DNA of 64,000 nucleotides, taken from assembly GCA_028343435.1 (NCBI GenBank), contig JAOLYM010000004.1:1-64000 (forward strand). The letters run 5' to 3'. The notes below the pieces were generated by a model. That model saw nothing but the letters and a program-made list of their open reading frames with translations, was not told where the DNA came from and searched no databases. A program made the translations under genes and the position numbers. This DNA is from Candidatus Nitrosopelagicus sp. (GTDB lineage: Archaea; Thermoproteota; Nitrososphaeria; Nitrososphaerales; Nitrosopumilaceae). Of this stretch, positions 40,772 through 50,350 are shown in pieces (positions within the stretch are counted from its first letter, which is position 1; each line of letters opens with the position of its first letter).

Positions 40772-42518
40772 TTTTTATCACCTTGATATGTTCTGGTTTA
40801 TTTATTGTATTATCCGTATTAAAAACCCAAAAATCTTCTTCTAAAGAAAAACCGAAATTCTCATAAAAATTCTTAGCTGGTTTATTTTTTTGAGTTGGAA
40901 TAAATTTTCCTTTTATTATCTTCACATTTTGTTTTCTAGCTTTTTCAATAATTTCGCTCAACATACTATCTTCAATGCCACGCCCAATTATTCTACAACT
41001 TAGTAGAAATGTGTCAATTATCCATTCATTCTCTTTTTTTTCAACAATATATGCGCCTGTAATTCCATTATCTCCAAACTTATCCTTAACCTCTGCACAT
41101 TCAACAATTTTATTTTCATCTTTTGAAAATAATTCTATTTCATTTTCTTTGTAACGTTTTGTCGTTAAATTAAATTGATTAGTTTTTAATGTTAATTGAG
41201 AAATTCTTGAAATTGAAAAATTATCTGCCTTCTTAATTTTAATTTCTATATCCATTTTTTTAAGAAATTCATTAAAATCTCCAACTTCATTTTTAAATTC
41301 ATTTCTTTCTTGTTGTTGTGAATACATATCCCTTCGTTTCAGATCTTCATCTGTAATTTTTATTAATTCAAAAACATTCAATTCAGTGAGAATTTTTGGA
41401 TATATTGATGAATCAGTAGGTAAATCAACAACTAAGATATCACTTAGCTGATTTTTTACAAACTCTCGATTAATTTGATCATCATCAAAAAATACTAAAC
41501 TATCAATTCCTATATTCAATTCTTTTGAAATCTCACGTAAATTACTTACTTTATCATTCCAATTAATTTTGATAGAGCTAAAATTTTCTCTTCGCAAGAT
41601 CATGTTTGGATGTTCGTTAATTACTTTAATTGCATCGTCAAAATTATTTTTACTATTTATAGCTAAAATTATCCCTCTTTGATTTAATGCTAATAATCTT
41701 TTTTGAAATTCTACAAATGATCTTCCTATTGGATCATCCCCTAATTTTATTTTATCAAAACCATCTTCTCCAATGACGCCACCCCATAATGTATTATCTA
41801 AATCTAAAACAATACATTTTTTTGTAGAACCTGTTATGGCATTTACAAATTTCATTAGTTCATCAATAAATTTTGGAATAAATTCAATTGATATTTTCAT
41901 ATCTCCAGAAAAATATTGTTTATAATTAAAAATATTTTCTTCGCCATATTTCTGAATAAATTCATTAAAATCTAATATGGATACTAAATCCTCATTTTTA
42001 ATTTCTAATTTTATTTTTTCATTAATATTTTTTACAATTTGTTTTAGACCAAATTCTTGCTTTTGTTCATTTATTCCATATGGTGAATACGTTGGAATTT
42101 GTAAATCTGAAAAAATAACATGTGATTTTGAATGATTTATTATAGTTTTGATTAAATTAGTTATTTCTCTAACCTTATTTTTGACAAATTCTTTTTTTTC
42201 TAATTCCGATAATGAATATGGAGTAAAAAATATTTCACCTAGAACATGTCTGACATCTAGAATTAAAAATGTGATATCTGGTTTAAATTCATAAAATTTT
42301 GAATCCTTTTTTAAAATTTCTTGATTATATTGATTATAATTTGAATTGTATGTCCTACATGCAATTTTTTTTTGATGGCATTTTACACGAATTGTTTCCT
42401 CATAACCATTTATTGTGGAACTTCCTAAAATCGCAATACGTATTTTCTTTTCAAAATTATCTGTTTTGATATTTTTTGCCTCATTCAAAAAATATGACAA
42501 ATTTTCATTTTTCCCCAA
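40764..42518 (-). CDS. FkbH-like HAD-IIIC family protein
   Basis: CIVLDLDNTLWGGVIGEDG, LLALNQRGIILAINSKNN, SLVFFDDDQINREFVKNQLSDILVVDLP; C-terminal GNAT-like region. Confidence 0.92.
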   Translation of the reverse strand: MGKNENLSYFLNEAKNIKTDNFEKKIRIAILGSSTINGYEETIRVKCHQKKIACRTYNSNYNQYNQEILKKDSKFYEFKPDITFLILDVRHVLGEIFFTPYSLSELEKKEFVKNKVREITNLIKTIINHSKSHVIFSDLQIPTYSPYGINEQKQEFGLKQIVKNINEKIKLEIKNEDLVSILDFNEFIQKYGEENIFNYKQYFSGDMKISIEFIPKFIDELMKFVNAITGSTKKCIVLDLDNTLWGGVIGEDGFDKIKLGDDPIGRSFVEFQKRLLALNQRGIILAINSKNNFDDAIKVINEHPNMILRRENFSSIKINWNDKVSNLREISKELNIGIDSLVFFDDDQINREFVKNQLSDILVVDLPTDSSIYPKILTELNVFELIKITDEDLKRRDMYSQQQERNEFKNEVGDFNEFLKKMDIEIKIKKADNFSISRISQLTLKTNQFNLTTKRYKENEIELFSKDENKIVECAEVKDKFGDNGITGAYIVEKKENEWIIDTFLLSCRIIGRGIEDSMLSEIIEKARKQNVKIIKGKFIPTQKNKPAKNFYENFGFSLEEDFWVFNTDNTINKPEHIKVIKNE

Positions 42519-42598
42519 GTTATTATCTAAAATATCTGCTTGAATTTAGAATTTATCACACAAGGTTACTATTCATCTATTATATCTGAAATAATTAA

Positions 42599-43501
42599 TT
42601 GAAAATGAGCATGACTGAAAAAATTCTTGTTATAGGGGGAAGTGGATTATTAGGTTATTATTTAAAACAGAATTTAACTGACGCTGATGTATATTCCACC
42701 TATAAACAAAATAAATTAGATTTTAAAAAAGCAAATTTTCTTGATATAACTAATAAGAATAATTTAGAAAAAATATTTGAAAAAATTAAACCAAATGTTA
42801 TTTTTCATACTGCAGCAATAACGGATCTAGATTGGTGTGAAAAACATGAAAAGGAAACATATGCACTAAATACTAATCCAATTAAAAATATTACCAATTT
42901 GGCAAAGAGATATAATTCAAAATTAATTTTTATATCAACCGATTCTGTTTTTGATGGAAAGTTAGGTGGTTATCAAGAAACTGATCCTCTAAATTCAATT
43001 AATGTTTACAGTAAATCAAAAATTGAAGCTGAAAAAATTATAAAAACACTTGATAATTCATTAATTGTTCGAGGGACCTTTTTTGGAATTAAAAATAATA
43101 AAGAATCATTTATTTCATATTTATTAAAACAATTAAAAAATAATAAAGAAATTAATGTTCCTAAAGACAAAATTAGTAATGGATTATTTGTAAATGATTT
43201 TGCAAAAATTTTGGTAGAAATGCACTATAAGAAACTCTCAGGGGTATTTCATATCGGTAGTTCTGATTATGTAAATAATTTTGAATTTGCAAAAAAAATT
43301 GCTAATGTTTTTGGATATGAAAAAGATTTAATCCATGAAACTTTATTTAGAGAGATTTTTCATGAAAAAAACCTAATTGCAAAACGTCCATTAAATACGA
43401 CATTAAATACAAAAAAAATATCTGCCCTAATTAAAATGCCCAATTTTAAAGATGTAATAAATTCATTTTATGAAAATACTAATTTACGTTCAATCCTTTG
43501 A
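42599..43501 (+). CDS. dTDP-4-dehydrorhamnose reductase-like SDR
   Basis: ILVIGGSGLLGYYL, NVIFHTAAITDLDWCE, FISTDSVFDGKLGGYQETDPLNSINVYSKSKIEAE. Confidence 0.9.
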   Translation: MKMSMTEKILVIGGSGLLGYYLKQNLTDADVYSTYKQNKLDFKKANFLDITNKNNLEKIFEKIKPNVIFHTAAITDLDWCEKHEKETYALNTNPIKNITNLAKRYNSKLIFISTDSVFDGKLGGYQETDPLNSINVYSKSKIEAEKIIKTLDNSLIVRGTFFGIKNNKESFISYLLKQLKNNKEINVPKDKISNGLFVNDFAKILVEMHYKKLSGVFHIGSSDYVNNFEFAKKIANVFGYEKDLIHETLFREIFHEKNLIAKRPLNTTLNTKKISALIKMPNFKDVINSFYENTNLRSIL

Positions 43502-43610
43502 TATGAATTTCATTTTTAATTTTTAGTAGTCAAGAATTGTTCGTCATTACTCAACTTGTCACATCTGTTTGATTAGAAATATTTAGATAGATTAGATCAA
43601 TCTCTCGATT

Positions 43611-44156
43611 GTGAGTCATTACAAAGAACTAACTGAAAATGCCTTTAAAATCAATGAGCAAGAATTAATGAAATATCATGGATATTCTGGATTGGGTGGA
43701 AAAATTAAACTTCGTTTTAATTATGTACGTTCATGGATACACCATTCATTGGCATTCTCATCAACACATTCTGGATTTGCAATTAAAATGCAAAAACTAA
43801 GAGGAGTAAAAATTGGAAAAAACTGCCATTTCAATCCATATGTATTGATTGATCTAATTTATCCTGAACTTATTTCAATTGGAGATAATGTAACATTGGG
43901 ATCTTACTCTATGCTGTTTGCTCATAGTAATCCTACTGCCAATTTATTTTTAAAAAAAGGAGAATATCCACGTAAAGTCGCTGAAATTAACATAAAATCT
44001 GGTGCTGTAATTAATCCTGGCGCAATAATTACTTCTGGTGTTACTATTGGAGAAAATTCTATAATATCTCCAGGAAGTGTTGTCACTCAAGATGTTCCAG
44101 ATTATTGTGTTGTGGTTGGGAATCCTGCTAGAATAGTAAAAAAAATTAATCATTAG
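43611..44156 (+). CDS. Hexapeptide-repeat acyltransferase
   Basis: IGKNCHFNPYVLIDLIYPELISIGDNVTLGS...GVTIGENSIISPGSVVTQDVPDYCVVVGNPARIVKKI; GTG start. Confidence 0.88.
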   Translation: MSHYKELTENAFKINEQELMKYHGYSGLGGKIKLRFNYVRSWIHHSLAFSSTHSGFAIKMQKLRGVKIGKNCHFNPYVLIDLIYPELISIGDNVTLGSYSMLFAHSNPTANLFLKKGEYPRKVAEINIKSGAVINPGAIITSGVTIGENSIISPGSVVTQDVPDYCVVVGNPARIVKKINH

Positions 44157-44999
44157 TTGATGAATTTGAATTTATTAGGTATTGATTTTGAGGATTGGTA
44201 TCATCCACAGCTTGTACAACCATTTGTTAAACATCTAAAACATGAATCAAAAATGTTTCAAGGTTTGGATAAAATCATAGAGTTATTAAGAAAAACTGAA
44301 ACTACTGCAACATTTTTCATGGTTGGAGAATTACTTGAATCGCATCCTTCTATGCTTGATAAAATACTTGAAAATGGACATGAAATTAGTTTTCATACAC
44401 TAAATCATTCAAATCTCAATAATTCAACCAAAGAAAAATTCCTTGACGAATTAGATATTTTTAGAAAACTCACAAATGGTCGATCAAATGGATTTCGTGC
44501 TCCAACATTTTCTATAAATTCCAATACATCTTGGGCTATTGATGCATTAATTGAAAAAAATTATGTTTATGATAGTAGTATTATGCCAACTAAAACACAA
44601 CTCTATGGATTTAACAATTGTGAATTAGGACCATATAAAATATCAAATTCATCTCTAACTAAAAATGATCCAAATGGCAAATTACTTGAATTTCCATTGA
44701 TGATTGGAAAATTTTTAGGAAAAACATTACCTGTATCAGGGGGATTTTATCTACGTTTTTTGCCTTTACAAACATCATTATCTGCAATTAAAAAATATGA
44801 AAGAAAAAATTTACCATCTTCCATTTATGTCCATTCTTGGGAATTAACTCCTGAATTCATGCCAAAAATTTTATTACCATTGAAAGAAAAATTTGTTACG
44901 TATCATAACATACAAAAAACTTATTCAAGATTAGAACAAATTATTACAAAGTATAAATTCACATCATTTGAAAAATTCATTAAAAATTCTAGCTTTTAG
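44157..44999 (+). CDS. Polysaccharide deacetylase (DUF3473-like)
   Basis: LLGIDFEDWYHPQL, TATFFMVGELLESHPSML, HEISFHTLNHSNL, GFRAPTFSI. Confidence 0.88.
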   Translation: MMNLNLLGIDFEDWYHPQLVQPFVKHLKHESKMFQGLDKIIELLRKTETTATFFMVGELLESHPSMLDKILENGHEISFHTLNHSNLNNSTKEKFLDELDIFRKLTNGRSNGFRAPTFSINSNTSWAIDALIEKNYVYDSSIMPTKTQLYGFNNCELGPYKISNSSLTKNDPNGKLLEFPLMIGKFLGKTLPVSGGFYLRFLPLQTSLSAIKKYERKNLPSSIYVHSWELTPEFMPKILLPLKEKFVTYHNIQKTYSRLEQIITKYKFTSFEKFIKNSSF

Positions 45000-45012
45000 A
45001 AAAATTATTTTT

Positions 45013-46002
45013 TTATAATATATTTTTCATCAAACTAACTAAATCATTTACAGCTTGATCATTAGAAAATTTTTTCATTGTATATTTGGTACCCTCTTGT
45101 GCAATTTGTTCCCATTTTGGATTAAGAATATCTGATAAATATTCTTGAAATTTTTCTTGATAATTATTTTCAGTTATGAAAATTGCATTTTCACCATCTC
45201 TATATCCCAAATATTTTCCATTATTCTGTTCAGTTATTTCCATAAATGTTAAACAGCCTGCAGCACTTGTTTCCCAATATTTTATTGTTGGATAAAATGT
45301 TGTAGCAGCTATGGCCGCAGAATATTTGGCTAATAATTCATTATAAGTTAAGGAAGGAAATTTTTTTTCAATTTTTCTAGTATGTGTCACGTAATCCAAA
45401 TCATTAGATAATGTTCGTAGTTTGTAAAAATACCACCCTGATCTTTTAGGATTCAAAATTTTATTTGCTAATCTTGATTTTATTTTATTTTTTCCAAGTG
45501 CGCCTGAATTTAGAATTTTATCTTTTATTCTATTTTTAAAATCATAATTAATATTTTTATAAATCTGAGGTTCTATTCCAAATGTTATTGTCTTATACTT
45601 AAAATCTTTTGAATAAAATTTATAAAAATAATCTTGATGCATGAAATTAAAATAATAATTAATTTTCCATTTTTCATGAAATTGAAATTGATTTTTTCTT
45701 TTTGCCCAATGTGGGTCACCTGTTCTACAAATTACTGGAATTTCTATTTTTTTTATATCGATTAATTCTTCAGGTGTACCATCTGTATTATTATTTGGAA
45801 GAAGAATTATATCAAATTTACCTTTTAATTTAGAGCAATCAAATGTATGTTTTGATGGAAAATATGTTACATCTAAATTTTGATTTCTTTGTAATGCCTT
45901 CATAAAAAAATAATAAGTTGTCTTATCAAAATGATTTTTATTTAAAAAAATATAATTATCTTTGTAAATTAATGCAACTTTTATTTTTTCTTTCATATTC
46001 AA
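45013..46002 (-). CDS. CgeB-like glycosyltransferase
   Basis: C-terminal KYWETSAAGCLTFMEI...GYRDGENAIFITE. Confidence 0.7.
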   Translation of the reverse strand: MNMKEKIKVALIYKDNYIFLNKNHFDKTTYYFFMKALQRNQNLDVTYFPSKHTFDCSKLKGKFDIILLPNNNTDGTPEELIDIKKIEIPVICRTGDPHWAKRKNQFQFHEKWKINYYFNFMHQDYFYKFYSKDFKYKTITFGIEPQIYKNINYDFKNRIKDKILNSGALGKNKIKSRLANKILNPKRSGWYFYKLRTLSNDLDYVTHTRKIEKKFPSLTYNELLAKYSAAIAATTFYPTIKYWETSAAGCLTFMEITEQNNGKYLGYRDGENAIFITENNYQEKFQEYLSDILNPKWEQIAQEGTKYTMKKFSNDQAVNDLVSLMKNIL

Positions 46003-46123
46003 GTATATCTAATTATAATTAAATACATTCCGTAGAATCAATATTTTATAAATTTCAAGATATGATTCTGACACAATATATCTATATGACACAAAAATAC
46101 ATCATAATTACAAGTACTTTAAA

Positions 46124-46918
46124 ATGAAAACAATAATCAAAAAAAATGTCGTTGCAGGTTTGGGTGAAATTGGTTTTCCCATATCTAAACTATTAGAAAC
46201 AAAATCTCTTGTTGTTGGATACGATCTTGATAAAAAATTAATGGATATAAAAAAATTCAAAAAATTAGAGAACACTGATACATTATTCTTACATGTTTGT
46301 ATTCCTCATACAAAAAATTTTAAAAAAAATGTATTACAATTAATTAAAAAATTTAAACCAGAAATTGTTGTTATACATAGTACGATTAGTCCTAATACGA
46401 CATCTTCACTGCAATCCGTATGTGATATACCTATCATGTACAGTGCTACTCGTGGTGTACATAAGAGAATGTTAACCGATTTAAAAAGATACACCAAATA
46501 TTTTGCTATCTCAAAGAATGCACCAAAAAAGAAAATGGCAATAACTGAATTTAAAAAATCCATGAAATTATGTAATGTTCAAACTAAACAAATGGAAAAA
46601 CCTGAAACACTTGAGTTAGCAAAAATTATTTGTGACACATCATATTTGGGTTGGTTAATTAATTATGCACAATTAAGTAATATGATTGCTATTCAGTACA
46701 ATGTAAATTATGATGAAATGTGGAGTTTTTCAGATGAAATTCATGAATTATTAGGAAATAGACCAAAATTGTATCCTGGTTTTATTGGTGGACATTGTGT
46801 AATTCCTAATTTAGATCTAATGCATAATCAAACTCTTGATTTAATTAAAAAAATTAATTCAAAATATGAAAAAAAAGTCAAAAATGCTAAAACCATACAT
46901 AAAAAATATACAAAATAA
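46124..46918 (+). CDS. Short NAD-binding protein related to UDP-glucose/GDP-mannose dehydrogenases
   Basis: VVAGLGEIGFPISKLLETKSLVVGYDLD, IVVIHSTISPNTTSSLQ, YPGFIGGHCVIPN; lacks the usual C-terminal UDP-binding domain. Confidence 0.65.
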   Translation: MKTIIKKNVVAGLGEIGFPISKLLETKSLVVGYDLDKKLMDIKKFKKLENTDTLFLHVCIPHTKNFKKNVLQLIKKFKPEIVVIHSTISPNTTSSLQSVCDIPIMYSATRGVHKRMLTDLKRYTKYFAISKNAPKKKMAITEFKKSMKLCNVQTKQMEKPETLELAKIICDTSYLGWLINYAQLSNMIAIQYNVNYDEMWSFSDEIHELLGNRPKLYPGFIGGHCVIPNLDLMHNQTLDLIKKINSKYEKKVKNAKTIHKKYTK

Positions 46919-46919
46919 T

Positions 46920-47984
46920 TTATTTTGTATCTAAATATGGTTTAATTATTTTCAGAAAATTCTTTGTCACATGTTCCCAATTGAATTCGTCTTTAACAAA
47001 TTCTACACCTTTTTCACCCATAGCTTTTGCAGCTTCTTTGTTTTCTAAAAATTCTTTTATTCTATTTATGACATCTTCAGAATTACCTTCTCTTACTAAA
47101 TATCCGGTTTCCCCATTTTTCATCATTTCCTTGTCTCCGCCTACATCTGTTGCAATAACTGGTTTCCCCATAAGCTGTGCTTCTTTTAATGTAAGTGGCG
47201 CCAAATCCATACCTGTGATTAATGCATAGATGTCAATTGTTTCCAAAAATTTTCTTACATCAGTTGGATACTCCAATCTTCCTAACCATTTAAAATTATC
47301 AAATTTCTCTAACCTTTCGGTTATTTTTTTACGATATTGGCCATCTCCTACCCAATAAAAATTAACATCAGGCATTTTTTTGAGTACTTCTTCTAAAATT
47401 AAAAGCTCTTTTGTTTTTCCCCACCAATTTGCATCTTGTAATAATCCTACGCATGGATTCACTAATTCCATTTTTTCAGTATGATGCCATCTTGAAGAAT
47501 TTATTCCTTCTAAGAATACACCTGTATTTTGTTTTGGATAACGTTGTTTAACAACATCTTCTAAATATTTACAAATTGGCAATACTGCTGTTGCATTTTT
47601 AAACACTTTCTCAGCATTTCTATTTCTTAACCATATGACGGTTCGAGTTTTTAAATTATTGCCCATAGTTTTCATTCCCCAAAAATATTCTTGCCAATAA
47701 TGACCACGTAATAAAATAAAAGTTGGAATTTTAGTTTCAATTGCATGTAATGCAAAATGTGATTGCCTATCTGTAAATATTGCATCTGGTTGAAATTCTT
47801 GAATCAATTTTTTAAATTTTTGATTTCCTAAGAACCATTCAGAAATTTTTTTACTAGGAAATCCATTACTATAGTCTGTATCTTTGACTAATTTAACAAC
47901 AATATTTTCTTTTTGTAATGCCTCTGAAAATTCTTGTAAATGAAATAATTTTCCTCTACTTCCATACGCAATTAATAATTTCAA
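46920..47984 (-). CDS. Glycosyltransferase family 4 (paralogue of 32074..33138)
   Basis: FQPDAIFTDRQSHFALHAIETKIP, APLTLKEAQLMGKPVIATDVGGDKEMM; collinear with the first copy. Confidence 0.9.
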   Translation of the reverse strand: MKLLIAYGSRGKLFHLQEFSEALQKENIVVKLVKDTDYSNGFPSKKISEWFLGNQKFKKLIQEFQPDAIFTDRQSHFALHAIETKIPTFILLRGHYWQEYFWGMKTMGNNLKTRTVIWLRNRNAEKVFKNATAVLPICKYLEDVVKQRYPKQNTGVFLEGINSSRWHHTEKMELVNPCVGLLQDANWWGKTKELLILEEVLKKMPDVNFYWVGDGQYRKKITERLEKFDNFKWLGRLEYPTDVRKFLETIDIYALITGMDLAPLTLKEAQLMGKPVIATDVGGDKEMMKNGETGYLVREGNSEDVINRIKEFLENKEAAKAMGEKGVEFVKDEFNWEHVTKNFLKIIKPYLDTK

Positions 47985-48031
47985 ATTAACGATTAATTCA
48001 AAATATTACAATATTAAATATCTTCGATTCT

Positions 48032-48096
48032 TCACTAGTGACTCTATATTTGGATAATATCAATTGAGCACTATGATCATTATCTATCACTAGTGA
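48032..48096. promoter_or_regulatory. Two copies of the perfect 10-bp palindrome TCACTAGTGA in a divergent intergenic region
   Basis: 48032-48041 and 48087-48096, plus an ATATCAATT...AATTGATAT inverted pair. Confidence 0.45.
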
Positions 48097-48127
48097 AATT
48101 GATATACTGATTTTTTTTCATAAAACC

Positions 48128-48631
48128 ATGCGTAAAAATATTGGTTTTCGCTCTTGGTTTTACTTTAGAACTGGATGGTCCATGTATTTTGCATTTGTTC
48201 TTTCAGCAGTAAATACATTGACTGTAACCTATTATCTTGCTGTTGAAAAAGTTCCATTTTTAGTTGAAATTTTTCCAACATTTTTGCACTATGTTCTAAT
48301 CTTTGTTGCAATTGGTGTTCCTATACTTGTAACAACAGGATATGCTCATTTTAAGAGGACATCCGCAAGAAAAGCTGAAGTTGATATTTCTGTAGAAACA
48401 AATCCATATATGATTAGAACCCTTGTAAATTCCGAATATATCCTAAAATTAAATTTAATTTTATCAAATACTTTGTTAAAAATACAAAATAACCAAAAAC
48501 TCTCTGAAACAGAAATTAAAGAAATTTCAAGTATTCAAACTGAATTAAATTCTTTCATGAAAGATAGAAATGTCAGTAAAGAAAGAGATTTGGAGTTTTT
48601 CCGAAAAATGGTTGGATCAAATATTAAATAG
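48128..48631 (+). CDS. Hypothetical membrane protein (two TM segments)
   Basis: Hydrophobic segments MYFAFVLSAVNTLTVTYYLAV and FLHYVLIFVAIGVPILVTTGYA. Confidence 0.7.
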   Translation: MRKNIGFRSWFYFRTGWSMYFAFVLSAVNTLTVTYYLAVEKVPFLVEIFPTFLHYVLIFVAIGVPILVTTGYAHFKRTSARKAEVDISVETNPYMIRTLVNSEYILKLNLILSNTLLKIQNNQKLSETEIKEISSIQTELNSFMKDRNVSKERDLEFFRKMVGSNIK

Positions 48632-50300
48632 AATTCAAAATATATTTATCAAAAATCTTATTTATTGCACGTTGTGAATAGCCTAAGCTTTCCGTAATTG
48701 GCTCTAATGAGTTTTGAAATTTATGTTCCAATATCAAATAGGTTATGTCATCTGAAATAATGCCCTCGATGTTTGTATCGACCAGTTTTGTATTTTTTAT
48801 TGTGCTTCCAGTTAGATCTGCATTAGATAAATTTACACCTCTAAGATCAGTTCCTTCAAGATTTGCATTCTTAAAATTATTTGATGAAAGATCTGCTAAA
48901 TAAAAATATGCACCAAAAAGATTTGCATTCATAAAATTAGTTCCATCAAATAAATCTTCATTATTCATTGAACCTCTGAATGGATTTTTAAAATTAGCAA
49001 ATTGTAAATTTGCATCTTCAAAATTAGCAAATTGTAAATTTGCATCTTCAAAATTAGCACCAGAAAGATTTGCATTCTTAAAATTTGTGTTTTTAAGATT
49101 TGCATCTTTAAAATTTGCACCAAAAAGTTGCGAATTCTCAAAATTAGCATATGCAATTTCTGCATTATTGAAATCAACTCCTGAAAGATCTAAGTTGGAA
49201 AGATCCAAATTAGATAGGTCTGCAGAATCAAAATTTGCATGATAAAGTATTGTATTTTTTAATATGGTGTTTCTAAATTGTGAATTTTCTAATTCGGCTC
49301 CTGTCATTTTAGCAGAGGATAAGTTTGCATCATTAAAATTAACATTATTTAATATTGCATAGTAAAAATTTGCTCCACTCAAATTTGAATTAGAAAAATC
49401 AACTCCCGTAAGATCTGAATATGAAAAATCAACTCCTGTAAGATCCTTATTGCTCAAATTTTCATATTTGAACTCTTCATTTCTTACAGTTCCTACCCCT
49501 AGATACTCGATAAATTCACTTCTTGTATCCTCAAAATTTGTATTTTCTGTCTGTGCGTCGGTTAAATCAATTCCATATATGTTTGAATTTGATAAATTTG
49601 CATTTTTTAAATTTGTGTTTGTTAAATTAGCATCTGTTAGATCTGCACCAATTAATATTGCATTTTCCAAATTAGCATTATACAGATTTGCATTACGAAA
49701 ATTTGCACCAGTTAAATCGGCACCAGTTAAATCAACACCTGATAAATTAGCATCTCTTAGATCTGCACCAATTAATATTGCATCTTTTAGATCTGCATAT
49801 AGTAAATTAGCTTTATGTAAATCTGCTCCTCTTAAGTTTGCTCCAACAAAAACTTTTCCTACTAATTCTTGTCCACAGAAATTTGTTCTTGTAAGATTTG
49901 CACCCTCAAAATTTGCATCTTGTATGTTTGTTTTATACAACCTTGCATGTTCAAGTATACTGTTACTAAGATCCGCACCAGCTAAATTAGATTCAGCCAA
50001 ATCTGCTCCAGATAAATTTGCACCACTGAAATCAGCATTTCGTAAATCTGTTAGTCTAAAATTTGCACCAAAAATTTTAGATTTTTGGAAATCTGCTCCA
50101 GATAAGTCTGTTCCAGAAAAATCTGTTCCAGATAAATCTATATTTTGATAATTAGAATTTGATAAATCCTCGATAATCAATGAATCTAATTTACTAATTG
50201 GTAGATCATTGTTTGGTGTAAATAATATTCCTAAACTAAGAATTGAAATTGATATTACAATTCCAATAATACTCAAAAATACCTTCATAATTTTTTTCAT
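48624..50300 (-). CDS. Membrane-anchored/secreted pentapeptide-repeat protein
   Basis: N-terminal TM, then long A(D/N)LXX series (GADLRDANLSGVDLTGADLTGANFRNANLYNANL...). Confidence 0.92.
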   Translation of the reverse strand: MKKIMKVFLSIIGIVISISILSLGILFTPNNDLPISKLDSLIIEDLSNSNYQNIDLSGTDFSGTDLSGADFQKSKIFGANFRLTDLRNADFSGANLSGADLAESNLAGADLSNSILEHARLYKTNIQDANFEGANLTRTNFCGQELVGKVFVGANLRGADLHKANLLYADLKDAILIGADLRDANLSGVDLTGADLTGANFRNANLYNANLENAILIGADLTDANLTNTNLKNANLSNSNIYGIDLTDAQTENTNFEDTRSEFIEYLGVGTVRNEEFKYENLSNKDLTGVDFSYSDLTGVDFSNSNLSGANFYYAILNNVNFNDANLSSAKMTGAELENSQFRNTILKNTILYHANFDSADLSNLDLSNLDLSGVDFNNAEIAYANFENSQLFGANFKDANLKNTNFKNANLSGANFEDANLQFANFEDANLQFANFKNPFRGSMNNEDLFDGTNFMNANLFGAYFYLADLSSNNFKNANLEGTDLRGVNLSNADLTGSTIKNTKLVDTNIEGIISDDITYLILEHKFQNSLEPITESLGYSQRAINKIFDKYILNSI

Positions 50301-50350
50301 CTATAATTCATATAAAATGATGTATTCTTTTCTCAATTTGATTTAAATAT

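Noticed and set aside
49450-50148. 232-aa plus-strand ORF opposite the pentapeptide-repeat gene
   Set aside because: Antisense shadow of a 15-nt-periodic repeat; the Ser/Ala/Lys/Phe-rich periodic translation (KFAPVKSAPVKSTPDKLASL) mirrors the repeats of the sense gene.
48624-50300. Periodic AT-rich repeats considered as a CRISPR-like array
   Set aside because: Repeats are 15-nt coding pentapeptide units without conserved direct repeat plus unique spacers, and no cas genes are present.
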